From Brevibacterium sp. S111 (GTDB taxonomy: Bacteria; Actinomycetota; Actinomycetes; Actinomycetales; Brevibacteriaceae), in assembly GCF_004745075.1 (NCBI RefSeq), contig NZ_RHFH01000011.1, positions 62,001-126,000 on the forward strand: a stretch of 64,000 nt of DNA. Direction: 5' to 3'. Numbering within the stretch: the first letter of the stretch is position 1; every line of letters begins with the position of its first letter. Shown here piece after piece: positions 57,042 through 64,000 of the stretch. The notes under the pieces were generated by a model, which saw nothing but the letters and a program-made list of their open reading frames with translations, did no database searches and had not been told where the DNA came from. The position numbers were made by a program, and so were the translations under genes.

Positions 57042-58610
57042 TCAGCGTCCCAGTCGGTTCTGGACGGCTTCGGTGAACAGTTCGCCGCGAGTGTTGTAGT
57101 TGAGGAACTGGTCCATGCTCGCGGCGGCTGGAGCCAGCAGCACGGTGTCGCCTTCTTCGGCCAGAGCCGCCGCGGCATCGACGGCGGCTGCCGCGACCGC
57201 TTCTCCGCGACGCTTGGGCACGCCCGAGTCGACGGCCAGTGCCGGTTCGATGCGGACGACTTCGAGGTCGGGGACGGTGGCGGCGATGGCTTCGCGGTAG
57301 GCGGAGTCATCGGCTCCGATGAGCACGAGCGCCTTGATCCGCTCCTGGTGAGCGGTGAAGAGCTCGGTGAAGTCCGCCCCCTTGGGCAGTCCTCCGGCGA
57401 TCCACACGATGGAGTCGAAAGCGGCCAAGGAGGCGTTCGCTGCGTGGGTGTTCGTCGCCTTCGAATCATCGACCCAGCGGACTCCGTCGGCGTCGGCGAC
57501 GGTGACCATTCGGTGGGCGCCGAGCGAATGACTGCGCAGGCCGGCCGAGATCGCCTGTCCCGGCACGTCGATGGCCCGTGCCAGGCAGGCGGCGGCAAGA
57601 GCGTTGGAGACCTGATGCGGTGCGGGGTCGCTGCCGTCGACACCGGTGGCGACCGCCACGTCGGCGAGGGAGGCGATCTCCGCGGCCGAGGAATAGCGCT
57701 GCGGGATGAATGCGCGGTCGACGAGCAGCTCCTCGACGACGCCGAGCTCACCGGGCCGCGGCACACCGGTGGTGAAGCCGATGGCCTTGGCACCTTCGAT
57801 GACGTCGGCCTCTTCGACCATGTGCAGGGTCGCCTCGTCGGCGCAGTTGTACACGCACGCGAGCTTCGCATTATGGAAGATCTTCGCCTTGTCGGCGGCA
57901 TAGGCCTCGGCGCTGCCGTGCCAGTCGAGGTGGTCCGGGGCGATGTTGAGCACGGCCGCGGCGTCAGCGCTCATCGACTCCTGCCAGTGGAGCTGGAAGC
58001 TCGAGAGTTCGATCGCGAGGACTTCGAGTCCCGGTTCGAGCACGGCTTCGAGCAGCGGAGTGCCGATGTTTCCGCAGGCCTTGGCCTTGAGTCCGGCGGC
58101 GAGGAGCATCGACTCGAGCATCGTCGTGGTCGTCGTCTTGCCGTTGGTGCCGGTGATGGCCAGCCATTTCGCGTCATTGGTCCCACGGATGCGCCACGCG
58201 AGCTCGACTTCGCCGATGACGGGGATGCCGGCCGCAGCCGCCGCGGCGAGCACCGGCTGGTCCGGTCGCCAGCCGGGAGAGGTGACGACGAGGTCGATCT
58301 GACCCTCGGGCAGGGCCTCCACGTGCTCGGGTCCGCGGCGGATGTCGACGTCGAAGACCTCGAGGATCTGCGCCTTCTCACTGACGTCGGCCTGATCATC
58401 ACCGTCGATGACGATGACATCGGCACCGCGTTCGCCGAGGTGGACCGCCGCGGGGAATCCCGTGACCCCGAGCCCGGTGACGAGGATCCGCAGGCCGGCC
58501 AGCGACGAGTTCGGTCCGGTCAGCGCGGCCGGGACCTGCCCGACAGCCACGGTGTCGGAGGCCTGTGCAGCGGACCGGTCGTCTGCGGTCGGGTTCTGCT
58601 CATCAGCCAA
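57042..58610 (-). CDS. murD: UDP-N-acetylmuramoylalanine--D-glutamate ligase
   Basis: The protein is 522 aa. Its first about 35 residues are a nonconserved extension. [20 protein letters not shown] is the UDP-binding loop, [16 protein letters not shown] the ATP P-loop, and [13 protein letters not shown] the C-terminal motif. It adds D-Glu. TTG at 58610 overlaps the end of mraY by 8 bp; GTG at 58550 is an alternative start that would remove most of the extension. Stop is 1 nt before ftsW. Confidence 0.95.
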   Translation of the reverse strand: MADEQNPTADDRSAAQASDTVAVGQVPAALTGPNSSLAGLRILVTGLGVTGFPAAVHLGERGADVIVIDGDDQADVSEKAQILEVFDVDIRRGPEHVEALPEGQIDLVVTSPGWRPDQPVLAAAAAAGIPVIGEVELAWRIRGTNDAKWLAITGTNGKTTTTTMLESMLLAAGLKAKACGNIGTPLLEAVLEPGLEVLAIELSSFQLHWQESMSADAAAVLNIAPDHLDWHGSAEAYAADKAKIFHNAKLACVYNCADEATLHMVEEADVIEGAKAIGFTTGVPRPGELGVVEELLVDRAFIPQRYSSAAEIASLADVAVATGVDGSDPAPHQVSNALAAACLARAIDVPGQAISAGLRSHSLGAHRMVTVADADGVRWVDDSKATNTHAANASLAAFDSIVWIAGGLPKGADFTELFTAHQERIKALVLIGADDSAYREAIAATVPDLEVVRIEPALAVDSGVPKRRGEAVAAAAVDAAAALAEEGDTVLLAPAAASMDQFLNYNTRGELFTEAVQNRLGR

Positions 58611-59691
58611 CGCGAGCCACCCAGTCGGCGTAGAAGAGGCAGATTCCGGCGATGACGAAGAGCGCGGCGATGATCCAGAATCTCACCACGATCGTCACTT
58701 CTGCCCACCCCTTGAGTTCGAAGTGGTGCTGCAGCGGTGCCATCCGGAACACGCGTTTGCCGGTGGTCTTGAAGGAGGCGACCTGGATGATCACCGAGAG
58801 GGTGATGATGACGAAGAGTCCGCCGAGGACGATGAGCAGCAGCTCGGTGCGCGACATGATCGCGAGTCCGGCGAAGGCGCCGCCGATGGCGAGCGAACCG
58901 GTGTCTCCCATGAAGATCTTCGCCGGTGAGGTGTTGAACCACAGGAAACCGAAGCAGGCGGCGGCCATGGCTCCGGCGACCATCGCGAGGTCGCGGGGGT
59001 CGCGCATGTAGTAGCAGGCGTTCGTGGCCTCGGACATGAGGTTGCAGTTCTGGGTCGACTGCCATGTGCCGATGACGACATAGGCGGCGAACACCACCAC
59101 CGAGGCGCCGGTGGCCAGGCCGTCGAGCCCGTCGGTGAGGTTGACGGCGTTCGAGACCGCGGTGACGATGAGGTTCGCCCAGATGATGAAGAGGATGAGG
59201 CCCAGCACGGCCGAACCGAAGGCGAGGTCGAGGTTCGTGTCCCGAATGAAGGAGATCTTCGTCGACGCGGGGGTCTCTCCGAACGAGTTCGGGAACTGCA
59301 GGGCCAGGACGGCGAAGGAGATGCCGACGAAGGCCTGACCGATGAGCTTGGGCACCGGGCGCAGACCCAGTGACCGCTGCTTCTTGATCTTGATGAAGTC
59401 GTCGAGGAATCCGACGACGCCGAGTCCCGCGGCCAGCCAGAGCACCAGCAGCCCCGAGGCGGTCGGCACCGAACCGGTGAACAGGTGTCCGAGCAGGTAC
59501 GCCAGGACCGCGGCGCCGATGATGACGACGCCGCCCATGGTCGGGGTGCCGCGTTTCGTCGCGTGCGAGGTCGGTCCGTCGTCACGGACGAACTGGCCGT
59601 AGCCCTGTTTGACGAGCACCCGGATGAACAGCGGAGTGCCGACGAGGGTGAGGATGAGAGCCAGGCAGGCTGCGAGCAGTACGGCAATCAT
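58603..59691 (-). CDS. mraY: Phospho-N-acetylmuramoyl-pentapeptide-transferase
   Basis: The protein is 362 aa with ten membrane helices. The catalytic Asp pair is in [17 protein letters not shown], with [15 protein letters not shown] and [14 protein letters not shown] as further signatures, and [12 protein letters not shown] near the C-terminus. It makes lipid I from UDP-MurNAc-pentapeptide and undecaprenyl phosphate. Its ATG overlaps the murF stop (ATGA). Confidence 0.97.
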   Translation of the reverse strand: MIAVLLAACLALILTLVGTPLFIRVLVKQGYGQFVRDDGPTSHATKRGTPTMGGVVIIGAAVLAYLLGHLFTGSVPTASGLLVLWLAAGLGVVGFLDDFIKIKKQRSLGLRPVPKLIGQAFVGISFAVLALQFPNSFGETPASTKISFIRDTNLDLAFGSAVLGLILFIIWANLIVTAVSNAVNLTDGLDGLATGASVVVFAAYVVIGTWQSTQNCNLMSEATNACYYMRDPRDLAMVAGAMAAACFGFLWFNTSPAKIFMGDTGSLAIGGAFAGLAIMSRTELLLIVLGGLFVIITLSVIIQVASFKTTGKRVFRMAPLQHHFELKGWAEVTIVVRFWIIAALFVIAGICLFYADWVARVG

Positions 59692-61154
59692 TGGGCCCCC
59701 GATACTCCGGCGATTTCGTCCCCGAGGTAGCGCAGACCCGCGTCTCGGGAGGATTTGAACAGGACGATGTCGCCCGGGGCGAGTTCGGAGCTCAGCAGAT
59801 CCCGCGCCTCCGCGGCGGTGGCCACCCAGATCGCCTCGTTGCCCCAGGAGCCTTCGAGGTTCGCGGCGTTGAAGATCGGCTTCGCGCCTTCACCGACGAC
59901 GATGGTGCGGGTGATGTTCAGGCGCACGACGAGCTCGCCGATGTCTGAATGCGCGGACACGGACTCCTCGCCGAGTTCGAGCATCTCACCGAGAACGGCG
60001 AAGGTGCGGCGGGGCCGGTTCTCCTCATCGCCGCGGCCCATCGAGGCCAGGGTCTTCAAGGAGGCTCGCATGGATTCGGGGTTCGCGTTGTAGGCGTCGT
60101 TGAGCACGGTCACGCCCGAGGGCGAGTCGATGAGCTCCATCCGCCAGCGGCTGGCCGCCGAGGAGGTCGACAGTGTGGTCACGATCGACTTCGTGCCGAC
60201 TCCGCAGGCGTGGGCGATGGCCGCGGCCGCCAGGGCATTGCCGACGTGGTGTTCGCCGATGAGGGCCAGTCGCACCTCAGACGGTTCCTCACCCGGCAGG
60301 GTGAGCGTGAACGTCGGGTGCCCGGAGGAGTCGGTGGTCACTGCGGTGCCGCGCACGATCGCATCTTCGGCGCCGACCCATTCGGGCAGGGACTCACGCT
60401 GGGAGAACCACAGGGTGGTCACTTCCGGGGTAAGGACTTCGCGCATTCCCGCCACCCGGGAGTCGTCGGCGTTGAGCACCGCGGTCGATCCTGCCGGCAG
60501 CGACTCGACGAGCTCGGCCTTGGCACGGGCGGTGTTCTCGATCGATCCGAAGACTCCGGAGTGAGCGGTGCCCACGGCGAGTTCGACGGCGATGTCCGGT
60601 CGGATGAGGCTGGTCAGGTAGGCGAGGTTGCCGATCGACCGGGCGCCCATCTCGAGGACGAGGAAGCGGGTGGACTCGCTTGCCCGCAGCGCGGTCAGCG
60701 GCACCCCCACCTCGTTGTTGTACGAGTTCGGCGGCCACACCGTCTCGGCAGCACCTGCGAGCAGGTCCGCGGCGAGGTCCTTGACCGTGGTCTTGCCCAC
60801 GGAGCCGGTGATCGCGATGACGGTGAGCTCACCGTCGGCACGCAGTCCTTCGATGCTGTGCTTGGCCAACAGGCCCAGCGCCTCGGTGGCATCGGCCACG
60901 ACGACGGTGGGCAGGGGCTGTTCATCGACGGTGGGGACGGATTCGCCGATGATCAGGGCCGCGCCCGCCTCGACGGCGGCTGCGGCGAATTCGATGCCGT
61001 CGAAGCTCGCGCCTCGGCGGGCGACGTAGATATCGCCGGGTCCGACTTCTCGCGAGTCGGTCACCACACCGGCGGTCAATGGGGTCTCGGGGTCGATGCC
61101 GTACAACTCGCCGTTCAAGGCGGTTGCGATCTCGGCTGCAGTCAGTCGCTTCAT
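59688..61154 (-). CDS. murF: UDP-N-acetylmuramoyl-tripeptide--D-alanyl-D-alanine ligase
   Basis: The protein is 488 aa. The ATP P-loop is [20 protein letters not shown], and [20 protein letters not shown] is the family signature. It adds D-Ala-D-Ala to complete the pentapeptide. It starts 1 nt after the murE stop and overlaps mraY by 4 nt. Confidence 0.97.
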   Translation of the reverse strand: MKRLTAAEIATALNGELYGIDPETPLTAGVVTDSREVGPGDIYVARRGASFDGIEFAAAAVEAGAALIIGESVPTVDEQPLPTVVVADATEALGLLAKHSIEGLRADGELTVIAITGSVGKTTVKDLAADLLAGAAETVWPPNSYNNEVGVPLTALRASESTRFLVLEMGARSIGNLAYLTSLIRPDIAVELAVGTAHSGVFGSIENTARAKAELVESLPAGSTAVLNADDSRVAGMREVLTPEVTTLWFSQRESLPEWVGAEDAIVRGTAVTTDSSGHPTFTLTLPGEEPSEVRLALIGEHHVGNALAAAAIAHACGVGTKSIVTTLSTSSAASRWRMELIDSPSGVTVLNDAYNANPESMRASLKTLASMGRGDEENRPRRTFAVLGEMLELGEESVSAHSDIGELVVRLNITRTIVVGEGAKPIFNAANLEGSWGNEAIWVATAAEARDLLSSELAPGDIVLFKSSRDAGLRYLGDEIAGVSGAQ

Positions 61155-61155
61155 A

Positions 61156-62778
61156 TCATCTGTGAACTTTACCTGGTTGTTCGCCGCCCAGTCGCATGGA
61201 CAGCGCCGAGCGTGTCCGCGCCCGGTCGTCGAATTCAGTCACCGTGGTGCCCACGGTCTGGCCCGTCTCATGCCCCTTGCCCGCAATGAGCACGGTCGTG
61301 GACGGGTCTGCGGAGGCGATCGCCTCGTCGATGGCCCGGCCCCGATCGGGGACTTCGATGATCTTTTTCACACGCGCCTGGCCGGCGCTGACGGCGGCAT
61401 CGACGCCTTCCCTGATGGCGGCGCGGATCGCGGCGGGATCCTCGGTGCGGGGATTGTCGTCGGTGAGAACGATCACATCGGCTTCTCGTGCCGCCGCCTG
61501 GCCCATGCCGAAGCGTTTGCCGCGGTCTCGGTCGCCGCCGGCGCCGAAGACGATGACGAGTTCCTCGGAGTCCGCGTGCAGGGTTGCCAGGGCCTTGGCG
61601 ATCGCGTCGGGGGTGTGCGAGTAGTCGACGATGGCGCGTGGGAGCAGTTCGGGGTGGGATTCCTCGAGCGCCCTGGGCCCGGACACGTCGATGATCTCCA
61701 TCCGGCCCGGCACCGAGGTCACGAAGCTGCGTCCGATCGCATCGATGTCTTCGGCTGCGACCCCGGATTCGATGAGCATGGCCGCGGCCAGTGCGGTGTT
61801 CGTGACGTTGAAATCGCCCGGCAGCGGCGACCGCAGCCGGATCGACCGGAGAGTGTGGGCGCTCTGGCCGTCGGCGCGGTTCGGTCCTGCGGACTCGTCG
61901 TCGCCGAGGTGGAGGACGAACTCGGATTCCCCCGGGGTGTGGTCGATGCGCCACTGGCTGCGCTCGTCGCGGCCGAGGGTGCGCACGGGCACCTGTGCGG
62001 CGTCGACCATCCGCTCGCCCCATTCGTCTTCGACGACGATGACCGCGCGGTCGGAGAAGGTGCGGGTGAACAGCTGCGCTTTGGCCTCGAAGTACTCCTC
62101 CATCGTGTTGTGGAAATCGAGGTGGTCCTGGGAGAGGTTCGTGAATCCGGCCACGGAGAAGTGGGCACCGTCCACGCGGTGCTGGCGCAGGGCGTGGGAC
62201 GAGACCTCCATCGAGCAGGTGTCGACCTCAGCGGTGCGCATCTTCGCGAACAGGGCGTGCAGCTCCGGGGCTTCCGGGGTCGTGCGCACGCTCGGGACGG
62301 TGTCACCGGCGATGAGGATGGCGACGGTGCCGATGACGGCCGTGCGGTGGCCGAGGGCTGCGAGCATTCCGTCGACGAGGTAGGTCGTCGTCGTCTTCCC
62401 GTTCGTTCCCGTGACGCCGATGAGTTCGGGCACCGAGGTGGTCCCGTAGACGGCGGCGGAGACGAATCCGAGCACCGCGCGGGGGGCTTCGACGATGAGG
62501 GCGGTGACCCCGTCGAGGAGTGCCCGGTCGGACTCGGACCCATCGAGTGCCTCGGTGACCTGCGTCCAGCCGTGCGAGTCGGTGAGGATCGCGTCGACGC
62601 CTGAGCGGATGAGCTCGGGGGCGAATTTCGCTCCGTGGACATTGGCTCCCGGCAGCGCGGCGTAGAGCTGGCCGGGTGCGACCGCACGCGAGTCATGGGA
62701 GACTCCCGTGACTTCCTTCTCGGGATCGCCGTGGAGGGTGCCGGGGGCGATCGGCAGCAGCTGTGAAAAACGCATCAT
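61156..62778 (-). CDS. murE: UDP-N-acetylmuramoyl-L-alanyl-D-glutamate--2,6-diaminopimelate ligase
   Basis: The protein is 540 aa. The ATP P-loop is [34 protein letters not shown] contains the DNPR motif, which in this family goes with meso-diaminopimelate rather than lysine, so the wall should be A1gamma-type. Possible starts are ATG at 62784, 62778 and 62775; the one at 62778 gives an ATGA overlap with ftsI. Confidence 0.96.
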   Translation of the reverse strand: MMRFSQLLPIAPGTLHGDPEKEVTGVSHDSRAVAPGQLYAALPGANVHGAKFAPELIRSGVDAILTDSHGWTQVTEALDGSESDRALLDGVTALIVEAPRAVLGFVSAAVYGTTSVPELIGVTGTNGKTTTTYLVDGMLAALGHRTAVIGTVAILIAGDTVPSVRTTPEAPELHALFAKMRTAEVDTCSMEVSSHALRQHRVDGAHFSVAGFTNLSQDHLDFHNTMEEYFEAKAQLFTRTFSDRAVIVVEDEWGERMVDAAQVPVRTLGRDERSQWRIDHTPGESEFVLHLGDDESAGPNRADGQSAHTLRSIRLRSPLPGDFNVTNTALAAAMLIESGVAAEDIDAIGRSFVTSVPGRMEIIDVSGPRALEESHPELLPRAIVDYSHTPDAIAKALATLHADSEELVIVFGAGGDRDRGKRFGMGQAAAREADVIVLTDDNPRTEDPAAIRAAIREGVDAAVSAGQARVKKIIEVPDRGRAIDEAIASADPSTTVLIAGKGHETGQTVGTTVTEFDDRARTRSALSMRLGGEQPGKVHR

Positions 62779-64000
62779 TTCCATTCTCGGGCAGGCAGCT
62801 CGGGTTTCTCGGTCGACGGCGGGATCTTCAGGTGCCGCATCGCGAAGCCTGCGACATCGGAGAAGACTGGGGCAGCGGCCTGACCACCGTAGTAGCCCTT
62901 TCGCGGCCGCTGCAATGTCACGGAGATCGCGAGTTCGGGGTCTTCTGCCGGGAGCACACCGACGAAGGACGCGGTGTATCCGTCGTAGCCGCCGCCTTCG
63001 GCCGCCGGCGCCTGCGCGGTGCCGGTCTTACCGGCCACCCGGTAGCCCGAGACCTGCGCGGACTGGCCGGTGCCTTCGGCGACGACGCCTTCGAGGATGC
63101 GCAGGGTCTCATCCGCGGCCTTCTCGCTCACGACTCGCTGCGTCTTCCCGGGCGGGGTCGACAGGGCCCGGCCCTGCGGGGAGATCATGCCCTCGACGAG
63201 GCGGGAGGGCACGTGGACACCGCCGTTGGCGATGGTCGAGATGACGTCGGTGGTCTGCAGCGCGTTCGCGGCCATGCCCTGACCGAACATCACGGTGTAC
63301 TTCGTGCGGCCGTCCCAGTCCTTGTACGGGTGGAGGATGCCTCCCGTCTCGGCGGGGAAGCCGATCCCCGTGGTCGAGCCGAAGCCGAACCTCTTCATGT
63401 ATTCGTAGCGCTGCTCCTCGGTGAGCTTCTCGCCGGCGAGGATGGTGCCGGTGTTCGAGGACTGTGCAAGGATTCCGGCGAACGTGAGCTTCTCGTCGGG
63501 GTGTTCGTGGGAGTCGCGGAACTCTTCGTTGTTCGGTGCCTTCCATTTGTCTGGAACCGTGAATTCCTGTTCGGGGGTGACCAGTCCTTGGTCGAGCAGG
63601 GCGGCGGCCGTGACCATCTTCGCCGTCGAACCGGGTTCGAAGACGTCGGTGAAGATCCGGGAACCGCGGTCCTCGCCGTCGACCTTGCCCGGAGAGTTCG
63701 GGTCGACGGTGGGCGCATCGGCGGCGGTGAGGACCCGTCCGGTCTTGACCTCTTTGATGACGATGGACGCGGATTCGGCCTTGTGCTTCTTCCGCTGCTC
63801 TTCGATGGCCTGCTGTGCGTAGTACTGCAGGTCCGGATCGATCGTCGTCTGCAGCCCTTCGCCGTCGACGGCGTCCTTGATGTTGTTGTCCCCGAGCGGG
63901 ATGATCTCTCCGCGCGCACCGCGTTCGTACTGCTGCTGGCCGTCTCTGCCGGACAGCTGATCGTCGTAGGCCATCTCGAGGCCGGCCTGCGCGGTGCCGT
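62775..64000 (-). CDS. ftsI: Penicillin-binding protein 2/FtsI, C-terminal part (5' end outside window)
   Basis: The frame is open to the window edge, with GTAQAGLEMAYDDQLSGRDG at the break, so the N-terminal anchor is missing. The transpeptidase domain has SxxK in FEPGSTAKMVTAAA, SxN in AQSSNTGTILAG, and KTG in RVAGKTGTAQAPA. It crosslinks septal peptidoglycan together with FtsW. There is no PASTA domain; the end is PPSTEKPELPAREWK. It is upstream of murE, and its stop overlaps the murE start. Confidence 0.96.
   Translation of the reverse strand, partial: GTAQAGLEMAYDDQLSGRDGQQQYERGARGEIIPLGDNNIKDAVDGEGLQTTIDPDLQYYAQQAIEEQRKKHKAESASIVIKEVKTGRVLTAADAPTVDPNSPGKVDGEDRGSRIFTDVFEPGSTAKMVTAAALLDQGLVTPEQEFTVPDKWKAPNNEEFRDSHEHPDEKLTFAGILAQSSNTGTILAGEKLTEEQRYEYMKRFGFGSTTGIGFPAETGGILHPYKDWDGRTKYTVMFGQGMAANALQTTDVISTIANGGVHVPSRLVEGMISPQGRALSTPPGKTQRVVSEKAADETLRILEGVVAEGTGQSAQVSGYRVAGKTGTAQAPAAEGGGYDGYTASFVGVLPAEDPELAISVTLQRPRKGYYGGQAAAPVFSDVAGFAMRHLKIPPSTEKPELPAREWK

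Overview
The window is a 64 kb stretch of high-GC actinobacterial chromosome made almost entirely of core genes. Family content (SepH, DUF3000, DUF3093, DUF3710, DUF4192, DUF4193, Wag31, fused CydDC, [2Fe-2S]-type ferrochelatase) and a meso-DAP-type MurE point to Actinomycetota, probably Micrococcales. Brevibacterium is my best guess from the overall feel of the proteins, but the sequence alone does not prove it. I found no phage, insertion sequence, CRISPR array, rRNA or complete tRNA.

Left part (1-23 kb). The order is the 3' end of msrB, a GNAT gene, a MarR regulator, the hemE-hemY-hemQ operon of the coproporphyrin-dependent heme pathway, DUF3000 and an RNase D-like nuclease, dxs, acnA, a TRAM-type RNA methyltransferase, an APC permease divergent from two TrkA-type KTN proteins, an OB-fold protein, DUF3710, dut, DUF3093 and DUF4193. 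From memory this matches the Rv2674-Rv2699c order of Mycobacterium tuberculosis. hemH follows, divergent from sepH.

Middle part (23-42.5 kb). cydA-cydB-cydDC (cytochrome bd oxidase and its ABC exporter) diverges from a blaI-type repressor and an M56 membrane protease. Two adjacent palindromes cover the likely cydA promoter. Next come parE, a lipoprotein N-acetylmuramoyl-L-alanine amidase, the principal sigma factor, DUF4192, a spermidine-synthase-like protein, a HelD/HelR-type RNA polymerase-associated helicase, and hisD-nrdR.

Right part (42.5-64 kb), all on the minus strand. This is the division and cell wall cluster, read from the right edge: ftsI (cut by the window), murE, murF, mraY, murD, ftsW, murG, murC, ftsQ, ftsZ, pgeF, sepF, yggT, wag31, then lspA-rluD and dnaE. 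Most dcw genes overlap or lie within a few bases, so they are probably transcribed together. The yggS/ylmE gene usual between pgeF and sepF is absent.

Regulation seen in the sequence. Several genes lacking a Shine-Dalgarno have a TANNNT hexamer 6-8 nt before their best start codon, suggesting leaderless mRNAs. Perfect palindromes lie upstream of the MarR gene and acnA. Strong bidirectional hairpin terminators separate convergent genes. The most interesting leads are the tandem operator at cydA next to the BlaI/M56 pair, the acnA operator, the leaderless-promoter set, and the repeat-bearing basic tail of FtsW. I did not find a clearly undescribed multigene system.
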